Assembly (NCBI GenBank): GCA_910579425.1 | Contig: CAJTVL010000014.1 | Coordinates: 5,657 to 69,656, forward strand | DNA: 64,000 nucleotides | Reading direction: 5' to 3' | From: an uncultured Lachnospiraceae bacterium | Lineage (GTDB): Bacteria > Bacillota > Clostridia > Lachnospirales > Lachnospiraceae | Shown here: positions 32,565 to 41,830 of the stretch, piece after piece | Position numbering within the stretch: position 1 is the first letter of the stretch | Layout of the letters: every line of letters begins with the position of its first letter | The notes under the pieces: generated by a model | Database searches by the model: none | What the model was told of the DNA's origin: nothing | Seen by the model: the letters and a program-made list of their open reading frames with translations, nothing else | Position numbers and translations under genes: made by a program

Positions 32565-34061
32565 ATGAGCAAATATATTATGGCATTGGATCAGGGGACT
32601 ACCAGTTCCAGGTGTATCCTTTTTAACAGAAAGGGAGAGATTCAAAGTATTGCCCAGAAGGAATTCGGGCAGATTTATCCCAGACCCGGCTGGGTAGAGC
32701 ATAATCCCATGGAGATCTGGTCCTCCCAGATGGCGGTGACTATGGAGGCCATGGCCCAGGTGGGAGCCGACGCCTCCGATATTGCGGGAATAGGGATCAC
32801 GAATCAGAGGGAGACCACAATCCTGTGGGATAAGATCACCGGGGAACCGGTTTATAATGCAATTGTATGGCAGTGCAGGAGAACGGCGCAGAAGGTAGAC
32901 GAGCTGGTGGCGGCAGGCTATGGCCAGATGATACGGGAAAAGACAGGGCTTGTGCCGGACGCCTATTTCAGCGCCACCAAGATTGCCTGGATTCTGGATC
33001 ATGTACCGGAGGCAAGAAGCCGGGCGGAAAACGGAGAGATTCTTTTCGGGACAGTGGATAGCTGGCTGATCTGGAACATGACAAAGGGGGAAATTCATGT
33101 GACGGATTACACCAATGCTTCCCGTACCATGCTTTATGATATACATAAGCTGTGCTGGGATGAGGAATTGCTGAATCTGTTCCATATTCCGGCCTGTATC
33201 CTTCCGGAAGTAAAACCCTCCAGTTGTATCTATGGATATACGGAAAGCGCCACCTTAGGAGGACGCATTCCCATTGCGGGGATCGCAGGGGATCAGCAGG
33301 CCGCGCTGTTTGGCCAGTGCTGCTTTTCCAGGGGGCAGGTGAAAAATACCTATGGTACAGGGTGCTTTCTTTTGATGAACACGGGAACAGAAGCAATCAC
33401 CTCAAATAACGGACTTCTGACCACCATAGCGGCAAGCGCCGGGGATAAAGTGGAGTATGCCCTGGAGGGAAGCGTATTTGTGGCAGGTGCGGCGGTGCAG
33501 TGGCTTCGGGACGGGATGCGGATGGTAAAGAGCGCTTCCCAGACCCAGGATTATGCCAACCAGGCTCCGGAGGGCACGGAGGGCGTTTATGTGGTGCCCG
33601 CCTTTGCCGGAATGGGAGCCCCTTATTGGAACCCCTATGCAAGGGGATGCGTGGTGGGAATTACCAGAGGCTGTAAAAAAGAGCATTTTATCCGTGCCAC
33701 TCTGGAGTCCATTGCCTATCAGACCTACGATGTGCTGAAGGCCATGGAGGAGGATGCAGAGGTTTCTATTGCAGGCCTTAAGGTGGATGGCGGAGCCAGC
33801 GCCAATGATTTCCTGATGCAGTTCCAGGCAGATATTCTGGGAGCCAGGGTTTACCGACCCGAGTGTATAGAAACAACGGCCCTTGGGGCAGCCTATCTGG
33901 CAGGACTGGCATGCGGATATTGGTCCGGCAGGGAGGAGATTCGTGATAACTGGCAGCTTGGCAGAGAGTTTGTCCATGAAATGAGCGAAAACAGCAGGGA
34001 GCAGCTTTTAAAGGGATGGAAAAAGGCGGTGAAATGCGCACTTGCCTGGACGGAGGAATAA
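32565..34061 (+). CDS. glpK: Glycerol kinase
   Basis: Phosphorylates glycerol to glycerol-3-phosphate with ATP. 498 residues, standard length. FGGY-family motifs: ALDQGTTSSRCILFN at residues 6-20, 'GWVEHNPMEIW' near 45, 'GITNQRETTILWDK' near 82, and 'KVDGGASANDFLMQFQADIL' near 407. It follows the two oxidoreductase genes within 32 bases and precedes manA by four bases, so a single operon glpA-like/fusion/glpK/manA is plausible. Confidence 0.97.
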   Translation: MSKYIMALDQGTTSSRCILFNRKGEIQSIAQKEFGQIYPRPGWVEHNPMEIWSSQMAVTMEAMAQVGADASDIAGIGITNQRETTILWDKITGEPVYNAIVWQCRRTAQKVDELVAAGYGQMIREKTGLVPDAYFSATKIAWILDHVPEARSRAENGEILFGTVDSWLIWNMTKGEIHVTDYTNASRTMLYDIHKLCWDEELLNLFHIPACILPEVKPSSCIYGYTESATLGGRIPIAGIAGDQQAALFGQCCFSRGQVKNTYGTGCFLLMNTGTEAITSNNGLLTTIAASAGDKVEYALEGSVFVAGAAVQWLRDGMRMVKSASQTQDYANQAPEGTEGVYVVPAFAGMGAPYWNPYARGCVVGITRGCKKEHFIRATLESIAYQTYDVLKAMEEDAEVSIAGLKVDGGASANDFLMQFQADILGARVYRPECIETTALGAAYLAGLACGYWSGREEIRDNWQLGREFVHEMSENSREQLLKGWKKAVKCALAWTEE

Positions 34062-34065
34062 ATCT

Positions 34066-35004
34066 ATGGAACCTATTTTATTTCTGGAACCAGTGTTTAA
34101 ACAGATGATCTGGGGCGGCAGCCGTCTTAAAGAGCAGTTCGGCTACGACATTCCGGGAGAGGATACAGGGGAGTGCTGGGCGATAAGCGCTCATCCCAAC
34201 GGGGACTGTGCGATCAGGGAGGGGATATACAGGGGAAAGACGCTGTCACAGCTATGGGCGTCCCATCCTGAGCTTTTTGGAAATCCGCAGCCGGACAGGT
34301 TCCCTCTTCTTATAAAGATTATAGATGCCAGGGATGACCTGAGTATCCAGGTACATCCGGATGACTGCTATGCCAGGGAGCATGAAAATGGTTCTCTGGG
34401 CAAAACGGAGTGCTGGTATATTCTGGACTGCCCGCAGGATGCGGCTCTGGTGGTGGGACACAATGCCAGGACAAGGCAGGAACTGGCGGAGATGATTCAT
34501 GAGGGAAGGTGGACAGAGCTGATCCGCCGGATTCCGGTGAAGAAGGGAGATTTTATCCAGATCAATCCCGGAACGGTACATGCCATTCAGGGCGGGATGA
34601 TGATTCTGGAGACCCAGCAAAACAGCGATATTACCTACAGAGTGTACGATTATGGCAGGCTTACGGACAAAAAGCCCAGGCAGCTTCATGTGGAGCAGAG
34701 CATTGACGTGATCACGGTACCTGCGCCCTCTGCCGCGGAAAGCGTAAGCTCTGCCGCAGAACTTCCCAAAAACGCCCTGCAGGAGCTGATCTCCTGTGAT
34801 TATTACAGGGTCTGGAAGCTGGAGCTTGACGGGGAGTTATCCTTTGAGCAGACTCATCCCTTCCTGAATGTGAGTGTGATTGAAGGACAGGGAACGGTGA
34901 ACGGGGAAGAACTCAAAAAAGGAGATCACTTTATTTTGCCTCATGGTTTTGGAAAGGCAAAGCTGCAGGGAAACATGATGCTTATCATGTCATCCACAGA
35001 GTAA
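34066..35004 (+). CDS. manA: Mannose-6-phosphate isomerase, class I
   Basis: 312 residues. Interconverts mannose-6-phosphate and fructose-6-phosphate with zinc. Cupin-type motifs: FKQMIWGGSRLKEQFG near residue 9, 'LSIQVHPDDCYARE' near residue 93 (metal-binding Gln and His) and 'INPGTVHAIQGGMMILETQQ' near residue 167 (His). Such short enzymes are common in Firmicutes. GGAGG at 34052-34056 supports ATG 34066. It starts four bases after glpK and ends 19 bases before the aminotransferase gene. Confidence 0.92.
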   Translation: MEPILFLEPVFKQMIWGGSRLKEQFGYDIPGEDTGECWAISAHPNGDCAIREGIYRGKTLSQLWASHPELFGNPQPDRFPLLIKIIDARDDLSIQVHPDDCYAREHENGSLGKTECWYILDCPQDAALVVGHNARTRQELAEMIHEGRWTELIRRIPVKKGDFIQINPGTVHAIQGGMMILETQQNSDITYRVYDYGRLTDKKPRQLHVEQSIDVITVPAPSAAESVSSAAELPKNALQELISCDYYRVWKLELDGELSFEQTHPFLNVSVIEGQGTVNGEELKKGDHFILPHGFGKAKLQGNMMLIMSSTE

Positions 35005-35023
35005 GAGAGTGGAGGAAACTTTT

Positions 35024-36208
35024 ATGATCAATGAACAATACAAAAAGATGCTGAAGGGCAAGTCAGTCATCCGGCAGTTGTCCGAATTTGCCACGGCCAG
35101 GGGGAAGGAAATCGGCTATGAGAATGTATATGATTACAGCCTGGGGAATCCTTCCGTTCCGGTGCCGGAGGAATTTACAAGGGCGATGATCGACCTGCTT
35201 GCGACCAGAAACTCCATGGAACTTCACGGCTACAGCCCCAGCGTTGGTATTGCCTGTGTGAAGGATAAGATTGCCGCGTCCTTGAATCGGAGATTTGGGA
35301 TGGAGTATACGGGGAATCACATTTTCCCAACCACAGGCGCGGCAGGCGCCCTGGCACATGCCCTGCGCTGTGTTACAAAGCCGGGGGACGAGGTGCTTGT
35401 CTTTGCGCCTTATTTCCCGGAATATTACTGCTATGTCAACCTGACAGGCGCTAAGATGAAGGTGGTGAGCGCGGATACGAAAAAATTCCAGATCAATATG
35501 GAAAGATTAGAGGAGGCATTGTCGAAGAATGTGGCGGCAGTGCTTATCAACACACCGAATAATCCCTCCGGCGCTCTTTACAGTGAAAAAACCCTGAAGG
35601 AACTGGCAGAACTGCTTTCAGAGAAACAGAGGGAATACGGACATGACATCTTCCTCATCTCGGATGAGCCCTACAGAGAGATTGTGTTTGACGGTATGGA
35701 TGCGCCCTATGTGGCCAAATACTATGAGAATACCCTGACCTGCTATTCCTATTCCAAATCCTTATCCCTGCCGGGAGAGAGGATCGGATATGTGGCAGCC
35801 AATCCCAAATGCAGGGATGCGGAGCTGATCAGCGCCATGTGCAGCCAGATTTCAAGGGGGATTGGACACAACTGTCCGCCCTCCATCATCCAACTGGCAG
35901 TCGCCGAGGTGGAGGGCCTGACGGCAGATATGTCAGTGTATGAGACAAACATGAATATTCTCTACAAAGAGCTGACAGCATTGGGCTTTGATTGTGTAAG
36001 ACCCGGGGGAACCTTCTATATCTTCCCCAGGGCCTTGGAGGAGGATGCCGTGGCTTTCTGCCGGAAGGCCCTTAAGTATGATCTGGTGCTGGTGCCTTCC
36101 GACAGCTTTGGGGTGCCGGGATATTTCCGCATGGCTTACTGCATTGATACGCAAAAGGTAGAATGTTCTCTTCCGGCGCTGCGTAAATTTGTAAAAGAGA
36201 ATTATTAA
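35024..36208 (+). CDS. Class I/II pyridoxal-phosphate aminotransferase
   Basis: 394 residues from ATG 35024, with GGAGGAA 7 bases upstream. Fold type I features: TTGAAGALAHALR near residue 108, 'NTPNNPSGALYSEK' near 178, 'ISDEPYREIVFDG' near 217 and the PLP lysine in CYSYSKSLSLPGERIG near 248. The family transfers amino groups from aspartate-like or aromatic donors; the natural substrate is not evident. It may be cotranscribed with the preceding manA and following uppP, but no pathway link is seen. Confidence 0.88.
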   Translation: MINEQYKKMLKGKSVIRQLSEFATARGKEIGYENVYDYSLGNPSVPVPEEFTRAMIDLLATRNSMELHGYSPSVGIACVKDKIAASLNRRFGMEYTGNHIFPTTGAAGALAHALRCVTKPGDEVLVFAPYFPEYYCYVNLTGAKMKVVSADTKKFQINMERLEEALSKNVAAVLINTPNNPSGALYSEKTLKELAELLSEKQREYGHDIFLISDEPYREIVFDGMDAPYVAKYYENTLTCYSYSKSLSLPGERIGYVAANPKCRDAELISAMCSQISRGIGHNCPPSIIQLAVAEVEGLTADMSVYETNMNILYKELTALGFDCVRPGGTFYIFPRALEEDAVAFCRKALKYDLVLVPSDSFGVPGYFRMAYCIDTQKVECSLPALRKFVKENY

Positions 36209-36231
36209 CGGGAAGCGAGGCATGGTTTAAA

Positions 36232-37086
36232 ATGGTGGAATTTTTAAAAGCGGTACTGTTTGGGATTGTGGAGGGGATCACGGAGTGGCTTCCAATCAGC
36301 AGCACGGGCCATATGATATTGCTGAATGAGTTTGTGAAGCTGGAGGTGTCCGAGGAATTCTGGGAAATGTTCCTGGTGGTAATTCAGCTTGGCGCCATAC
36401 TGGCAGTGGTTTTTTTATTCTGGGATCAGATCTGGCCTTTCGGCAAAAAAAATAACAGGCATCCGGTTAGGCGGACAGGATTTCTTTCCTATTGTAAAAA
36501 GGATATTTGGGTGCTGTGGTTTAAAATTATCGCAGCATGCCTGCCGGCAGCGGTGGTGGGGATCTTGTTTGACGAGTTTTTTGAAAGTCTGTTTTATAAC
36601 AGCATATGCGTGGCCGTTGCATTGATCGTATTTGGCGTAGGGTTTATCCTGATCGAAAACAGGAATAAAGGAATGAAGGTAAAGGTTGGCTCCCTGTCAG
36701 ATATTACATTTACCACAGCGCTGATAATAGGTATGTTCCAGTTGATTGCGGCGATTTTCCCGGGCACGTCCCGTTCCGGCGCAACGATTCTGGGAGCGCT
36801 TCTGATCGGGGTATCCAGAACGGTAGCAGCAGAGTTTACCTTTTTTCTGGCCATACCGGTGATGCTTGGAGCAAGTCTTTTGAAGGTATTAAAATTCGGC
36901 TTTTCCTTCAACGGAAATGAAATCATGGTGCTGGCGACAGGGATGATTACGGCGTTTTTGATCTCAGTCGTTGTGATCCGTTTTTTGATGGGATACATTA
37001 AGAAGCATGATTTTAAAGTGTTTGGCTGGTACCGTATCGTATTGGGAGTTGTGGTGCTTTTGTATTTCAGCCTGTCAATCAGTTGA
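36232..37086 (+). CDS. uppP: Undecaprenyl-diphosphatase
   Basis: 284 residues, polytopic membrane protein with about eight helices. It recycles the lipid carrier by removing a phosphate from undecaprenyl diphosphate. Signature motifs of the BacA/UppP family are GIVEGITEWLPISSTGHMIL at residues 10-29 (Glu and Ser residues of the active site) and FPGTSRSGATILGALLIG near residue 180 (Arg). Loss or gain affects bacitracin tolerance in other bacteria. GCGAGG is upstream of the ATG at a longer spacing. It is not part of the next unit, whose promoter begins at its stop codon. Confidence 0.95.
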   Translation: MVEFLKAVLFGIVEGITEWLPISSTGHMILLNEFVKLEVSEEFWEMFLVVIQLGAILAVVFLFWDQIWPFGKKNNRHPVRRTGFLSYCKKDIWVLWFKIIAACLPAAVVGILFDEFFESLFYNSICVAVALIVFGVGFILIENRNKGMKVKVGSLSDITFTTALIIGMFQLIAAIFPGTSRSGATILGALLIGVSRTVAAEFTFFLAIPVMLGASLLKVLKFGFSFNGNEIMVLATGMITAFLISVVVIRFLMGYIKKHDFKVFGWYRIVLGVVVLLYFSLSIS

Positions 37087-37111
37087 CAAAAGGGAAATTA
37101 AAGAGTATACT
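37083..37111 (+). promoter_or_regulatory. Consensus promoter TTGACA-17-TATACT before the DUF6465 gene
   Basis: TTGACA (37083-37088) overlaps the uppP stop codon; TATACT (37106-37111) is 17 bases on, about 100 bases before the DUF6465 gene start. Confidence 0.7.
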
Positions 37112-37214
37112 TCTTTCGAGTAAAAATAAAGCGTTTTTGAGGAAACGTACTGAATTATAGTTTGGCAGTGCATGTCAGAGAAAGTGTTTCTCTGCGTGAA
37201 AGGAGTTTATAATC

Positions 37215-37664
37215 ATGGCAGTAAAGAAAACAGAGTCAACAACAAAGACCAAAGCAACACCGGCTAAGAAGGAAGTTAAGTCTGCTGAGAAGACATCAGA
37301 GGTAAAGACAGAAATAAAGGCAGAAGCCAAAGAAGTGAAGGAACCCGTAAAGAAAACAACAACCAGAAAAGCAAGCGAGAAGCCTGCCGCAGAAAAGACC
37401 GAAGAGGTAAAGGCAGAAACCGTTAAAAAGGAAACTGTTAAGAAAGCCAAAGCAGCGCCTGAAGTGGAAGCCGCCGTTCATTTTGAGTTTAGTGGCAAGT
37501 CCTATACTCCCGAGGATTTGGTAAAGATCTGCAAGGACGTTTGGAAATATGATCTAAACGGTAAGGAAGAAGAATTAGGAAGCGTTGAATTGTATGTGAA
37601 ACCGGAAGAAAACGTTACATACTACGTGATCAACGGCGACATCAAGGGAAGTTTCAATATATAA
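37215..37664 (+). CDS. DUF6465 family protein with Lys/Glu/Ala-rich N-terminal half
   Basis: 149 residues. The first 85 are low complexity (MAVKKTESTTKTKATPAKKE..., many KK, VK and EK pairs), similar to histone-like tails. The C-terminal 60 residues form a folded unit, 'HFEFSGKSYTPEDLVKICKD' and 'GSVELYVKPEENVTYYVING', which matches my memory of DUF6465 in Lachnospiraceae. Function is unknown; the tail may bind nucleic acid. AAAGGAG precedes the ATG by nine bases. A promoter (37083-37111) and terminator (37774-37805) frame it as a single-gene unit. Confidence 0.75.
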   Translation: MAVKKTESTTKTKATPAKKEVKSAEKTSEVKTEIKAEAKEVKEPVKKTTTRKASEKPAAEKTEEVKAETVKKETVKKAKAAPEVEAAVHFEFSGKSYTPEDLVKICKDVWKYDLNGKEEELGSVELYVKPEENVTYYVINGDIKGSFNI

Positions 37665-37773
37665 TATCAATTTTTGACAATTCTCTTACAAAGATACATT
37701 TCTTATATCGGTAGACGGCCGCTGTCGGGGCTTTCTTCGGATAGATATTCTGAAAATTCATAGGAATAATCGG

Positions 37774-37805
37774 ATGGATACTGCGTGGGCGGTATCCATT
37801 TTTGC
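37774..37805 (+). terminator. Rho-independent terminator after the DUF6465 gene
   Basis: ATGGATAC (37774-37781) and GTATCCAT (37792-37799) form a stem with a 10-base loop, followed by TTTTTGCTTT. Confidence 0.7.
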
Positions 37806-37842
37806 TTTAGAATTTTTTAATAATTATTTTTGACTATTTGTG

Positions 37843-37871
37843 TTGACAATAAATAGGGTAAGTGATATTTT
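37843..37871 (+). promoter_or_regulatory. Sigma-A promoter of the hrcA-grpE-dnaK-dnaJ operon
   Basis: TTGACA (37843-37848) and TATTTT (37866-37871) are 17 bases apart, 15 bases before the CIRCE element. Confidence 0.75.
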
Positions 37872-37885
37872 ATGTTAAGAAGATG

Positions 37886-37912
37886 TTAGCACTCCATTGG
37901 GTTGAGTGCTAA
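37886..37912 (+). promoter_or_regulatory. CIRCE operator bound by HrcA
   Basis: TTAGCACTC-N9-GAGTGCTAA is a perfect match to the CIRCE inverted repeat. It lies directly after the -10 box, where bound HrcA blocks transcription; heat lets HrcA unfold or need GroEL for refolding. Confidence 0.97.
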
Positions 37913-37975
37913 CAAATGACAGAGAGCCTGAAAGACTTGAACAGAGATTCATAAGGCTGACAAATACGGAAAGGG

Positions 37976-39016
37976 ATGATGGAGTTGCAGTTAAGTGAAA
38001 GAAAAATCAAAATATTGCAGGCCATTATCCGTAATTACCTGGAGACCGGGGAGCCGGTAGGGAGCAGGACAATATCCAAATATACGGATTTGAATTTAAG
38101 CTCAGCTACCATCCGCAATGAGATGTCAGACCTGGAGGAGATGGGCTATATCGTACAGCCTCATACCTCAGCGGGAAGAATTCCTTCTGATATGGGTTAT
38201 CGGCTTTATGTGGATACCATGATGGAGGAGAAGGACAGGGAACTGGAAGAATTGAAGGAAATGATGCTGGAGAAGGAGGATAAGATGGATCACCTTCTCA
38301 AACAGGTAGCGAAGCTTTTAGCAGCAAACACCAATTATGTGTCAATGATTTCCGCTCCCACCATTCATACCAACAAAATTAAGTTTATACAGCTTTCAAG
38401 AATGGATGCCGGTCAAATCCTGGCAGTAGTAGTAGCCGAGGGAAATGTGATCAAGAACAACATCATCCCGGTGCCGGAAAGGCTGGATGATGAGACGCTC
38501 CTGAAGCTGAATATCCTTTTAAATACCCATTTAAACGGGCTGGCCCTGGAGGAGATTAATCTCGGGATGATTTCGGCTATGAAGCAGCAAGCCGGGATAC
38601 ACAGCGCGATTGTAGGTGATGTGATAGACGCCATTGCAGAGTCCATTAAGGCCGAAGAGGATTTGGAAGTATACACCAGCGGAGCCAATAACATTTTCAA
38701 GTATCCGGAGCTGGCAGATCATCAGAGGGCAAGTGAAATCATCAATACCTTTGAAGAGAGCAGGATGCTGACGGAGCTGGTACAGGGAGCTCTTTCCGAT
38801 GAGAGCAGCACAGGAATCCAGGTTTATATCGGCAATGAAACGCCGATCCAGGCAATGAAGGACTGCAGTGTGGTGACCGCCACTTATGAATTAGGAGAAG
38901 GAATGCGCGGAACCGTCGGCATTATCGGTCCGAAGAGAATGGATTATGATAAGGTGGTAGGAGCGCTTAAGACAATCACCCATCAATTGGATGAATTGTA
39001 TAAAAACAAGACATAG
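37976..39016 (+). CDS. hrcA: Heat-inducible transcription repressor HrcA
   Basis: 346 residues. The N-terminal winged helix ('TGEPVGSRTISKYTDLNLSS' and SSATIRNEMSDLEEMGYI) binds CIRCE. The middle and C-terminal GAF-like domain follows ('VVVAEGNVIKNNIIPVPERL'). It is the first gene of the heat-shock operon with CIRCE in its own promoter, giving autoregulation. Tandem ATGs at 37976 and 37979 follow GGAAAGGG; either may start. Confidence 0.97.
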   Translation: MMELQLSERKIKILQAIIRNYLETGEPVGSRTISKYTDLNLSSATIRNEMSDLEEMGYIVQPHTSAGRIPSDMGYRLYVDTMMEEKDRELEELKEMMLEKEDKMDHLLKQVAKLLAANTNYVSMISAPTIHTNKIKFIQLSRMDAGQILAVVVAEGNVIKNNIIPVPERLDDETLLKLNILLNTHLNGLALEEINLGMISAMKQQAGIHSAIVGDVIDAIAESIKAEEDLEVYTSGANNIFKYPELADHQRASEIINTFEESRMLTELVQGALSDESSTGIQVYIGNETPIQAMKDCSVVTATYELGEGMRGTVGIIGPKRMDYDKVVGALKTITHQLDELYKNKT

Positions 39017-39028
39017 AGACGGAAAGGG

Positions 39029-39754
39029 ATGAAGCTGATGAATGAAGAAATGAAGAAGGATATACAGGAAACCACAGACCAGGAGCAGGAGCCGGCAGGA
39101 GAGAGCGTGAATACCCAGGAAATGGGCACTCAGGAGGAAGATACGGATCAGGCCCGGTGTGAGCAGGCAGAAACCGAAGAAAGCGGCGGAGCCGATAACG
39201 AATCGGAAGATCAGGAAGAGGCAGACGCAGAAGAGACAGAGACGGCAAAAGCCGGAGAAGAAACCTGGGCAGAAAAAAGAGCCGCTAAGAAAAAGCTTAA
39301 GGCTGATAAAAAGCAGGATGCCCTTAAAGAAAAAATAGAGGAGCTGGAGGATCGGGTAAAACGCCAGATGGCGGAATTTGAAAACTTCCGCAAGCGCACT
39401 GACAAAGAAAAAACAGCCATGTTTGAAACAGGAGCCAGGAGCGTGATCGAAAAGATCCTGCCAGTGGTAGATAACTTTGAGAGAGGATTGGCCACCGTTC
39501 CGGAGGAGGATAAGGGGACTCCCTTTGCCGAGGGAATGGAGATGATCTACAAGCAGCTTCTGACAGAACTGGAGAAGATGGAGGTTAAACCCATACCGGC
39601 GGTGGGAGAAGAGTTTGATCCCAATTTCCACAATGCAGTGATGCAGGTGGAAAGCGAGGAATTTGAATCCGGCGTGATTGCCCAGGAGCTGCAGAAGGGG
39701 TATACTTACAGGGACAGCGTAGTGAGACACAGTATGGTAGCGGTGGTCAGCTAG
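39029..39754 (+). CDS. grpE: Nucleotide exchange factor GrpE
   Basis: 241 residues, longer than the usual about 190-200 because of an acidic, low-complexity N-terminal extension of about 90 residues rich in Glu, Asp and Gln. The conserved part starts near residue 100 with a long coiled coil (KKLKADKKQDALKEKIEELE) and the motif 'EFENFRKRTDKEK'-like segment (AEFENFRKRTDKEKTAM), then the beta domain ('VGEEFDPNFHNAVMQVESEE'). Releases ADP from DnaK. Twelve bases after hrcA, 84 before dnaK. Confidence 0.96.
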   Translation: MKLMNEEMKKDIQETTDQEQEPAGESVNTQEMGTQEEDTDQARCEQAETEESGGADNESEDQEEADAEETETAKAGEETWAEKRAAKKKLKADKKQDALKEKIEELEDRVKRQMAEFENFRKRTDKEKTAMFETGARSVIEKILPVVDNFERGLATVPEEDKGTPFAEGMEMIYKQLLTELEKMEVKPIPAVGEEFDPNFHNAVMQVESEEFESGVIAQELQKGYTYRDSVVRHSMVAVVS

Positions 39755-39838
39755 CCGTCCTGAGTGAAATGAAAGCAATAAGCTTTTTATAAAATAAAAT
39801 TTTACAGCATATAAACAAAATTCCAGGAGGAGATAATT

Positions 39839-41713
39839 ATGAGTAAAATAATTGGTATTGATTTAGGTACAACAAATAGCTGCGTAGCAGTTATGGAGGG
39901 CGGTAAGCCTACCGTTATTGCAAATGCCGAGGGCGCAAGGACGACACCTTCCGTAGTGGCATTTACCAAAACCGGCGAAAGGTTAATCGGCGAGCCTGCC
40001 AAGCGTCAGGCCGTAACCAATGCGGAGAAGACTATTTCTTCCATTAAGAGAGATATGGGTACGGACAGAGGACGTACCATTGACGACAAGAGATATTCCC
40101 CTCAGCAGATCTCAGCTATGATTCTCCAAAAGCTGAAAGCAGATGCAGAGAGTTATTTAGGCGAAAAGGTAACGGAGGCCGTTATCACGGTTCCCGCTTA
40201 CTTTAACGACGCTCAGCGTCAGGCCACCAAGGATGCCGGTAAGATCGCCGGTCTGGATGTAAAGCGTATTATCAACGAGCCTACGGCGGCAGCCTTGGCC
40301 TATGGACTTGACAATGAAAAAGAGCAGAGAATTATGGTATACGACTTGGGCGGCGGTACCTTTGATGTTTCCATCATTGAGATCGGTGAGGGCGTGATTG
40401 AGGTTCTTGCAACCAACGGCGATACCCATCTCGGAGGGGATGATTTTGATAACAGGCTGACAGAGTGGATGATCAGCGAGTTCAAGAAGGCGGAGGGCGT
40501 GGACTTATCAAACGATAAGATGGCGCTTCAGAGATTAAAAGAAGCCGCAGAGAAGGCAAAGAAGGAGCTTTCCTCAGCGACCACCACCAATATCAACCTT
40601 CCTTTCATTACCGCTACGGCAGAGGGACCCAAACACTTTGATATGAACCTTTCCAGAGCCAAATTCGATGAATTGACCCATGATCTGGTTGAAAAGACAG
40701 CAATCCCGGTACAGAATGCCATGAAGGATGCGGGCCTTACCAACGGCGATCTGGGCCAGGTGCTTTTGGTAGGCGGTTCTACCCGTATTCCTGCCGTACA
40801 GGAAAAAGTAAAACAGCTCACCGGACATGAGCCCAGCAAAACATTGAATCCTGACGAGTGCGTGGCATTAGGCGCATCCATCCAGGGCGGTAAGCTGGCA
40901 GGAGACGCAGGCGCAGGAGAAATCCTTCTTCTGGATGTTACCCCTCTTTCCCTGTCCATCGAGACCATGGGCGGCATTGCTACCAGGCTGATTGAGAGAA
41001 ATACTACTATTCCCACCAAGAAGAGCCAGATTTTCTCCACCGCTGCAGACAATCAGACTGCGGTTGACATCAATGTATTACAGGGTGAGAGACAGTTTGC
41101 AAGAGATAATAAGTCCCTAGGACAGTTCAGATTAGACGGGATTCCTCCGGCAATGCGCGGAGTGCCCCAGATAGAGGTTACTTTTGATATTGATGCCAAC
41201 GGTATTGTAAACGTTTCCGCAAAGGATCTTGGAACCGGCAAGGAGCAGCATATTACCATCACCGCAAGCTCTAATATGTCAGATGATGAGATCGATAAGG
41301 CAGTAAAGGAAGCGGCTGAGTTTGAAGCTCAGGATAAGAAGAGAAAAGAGGCTATTGATACAAGAAATGAAGCGGATTCTTTCGTATTCCAGACCGAAAA
41401 GGCATTAAGTGAAGTGGGCGATAAGATCGACGCTTCCGAAAAGGCCAATGTGGAGGCTGATGTTCAGGCCGTTAAGGATATTCTGGAAAGAACTAAGGAT
41501 CAGGAGATGTCCGATTCCGATCTTGACGCTCTGAAAGCGGCAAGAGAGAAGCTTACCACAAGCGCACAGGCGCTGTTCACCAAGATGTATGAGAATATGC
41601 AGCAGGCACAGGCAGGTGCAGGTCCCGATATGGGCGCAGGCCCTGACATGGGAGGAGCGGCTGATGCAGGCCCGGCAGATGATGTGGTTGACGGGGATTA
41701 TCGCGAAGTTTAA
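39839..41713 (+). CDS. dnaK: Chaperone DnaK (Hsp70)
   Basis: 624 residues. ATPase signatures: IIGIDLGTTNSCVAVMEGG at the N-terminus, 'VYDLGGGTFDVSIIEIGEGV' near residue 165 and VLLVGGSTRIPAVQEKV near 305. The substrate domain and helical lid follow; the C-terminal tail is Gly/Ala/Asp-rich with repeats of AGPDMG and ends DVVDGDYREV rather than the EEVD-type. GGAGGAG at 39825-39831 gives a strong ribosome binding site. Works with DnaJ and GrpE from the same operon. Confidence 0.98.
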   Translation: MSKIIGIDLGTTNSCVAVMEGGKPTVIANAEGARTTPSVVAFTKTGERLIGEPAKRQAVTNAEKTISSIKRDMGTDRGRTIDDKRYSPQQISAMILQKLKADAESYLGEKVTEAVITVPAYFNDAQRQATKDAGKIAGLDVKRIINEPTAAALAYGLDNEKEQRIMVYDLGGGTFDVSIIEIGEGVIEVLATNGDTHLGGDDFDNRLTEWMISEFKKAEGVDLSNDKMALQRLKEAAEKAKKELSSATTTNINLPFITATAEGPKHFDMNLSRAKFDELTHDLVEKTAIPVQNAMKDAGLTNGDLGQVLLVGGSTRIPAVQEKVKQLTGHEPSKTLNPDECVALGASIQGGKLAGDAGAGEILLLDVTPLSLSIETMGGIATRLIERNTTIPTKKSQIFSTAADNQTAVDINVLQGERQFARDNKSLGQFRLDGIPPAMRGVPQIEVTFDIDANGIVNVSAKDLGTGKEQHITITASSNMSDDEIDKAVKEAAEFEAQDKKRKEAIDTRNEADSFVFQTEKALSEVGDKIDASEKANVEADVQAVKDILERTKDQEMSDSDLDALKAAREKLTTSAQALFTKMYENMQQAQAGAGPDMGAGPDMGGAADAGPADDVVDGDYREV

Positions 41714-41734
41714 TACAACAAGAGTTTAACCTGA

Positions 41735-41786
41735 GGCGGCGCTTAGCGGTAAATGGCCTTAAAACAGCCATTTACCGCATGCCGCC
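41735..41786 (+). promoter_or_regulatory. Large hairpin between dnaK and dnaJ
   Basis: GGCGGC (41735-41740) pairs with GCCGCC (41781-41786), and GCGGTAAATGG (41746-41756) with CCATTTACCGC (41768-41778). There is no T tract, so it may act in mRNA processing or partial attenuation, lowering dnaJ relative to dnaK. Confidence 0.6.
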
Positions 41787-41830
41787 TTGGGTGGTGTATC
41801 GAGTGCCATCCGGCACGGGAGGAGTTTGAA

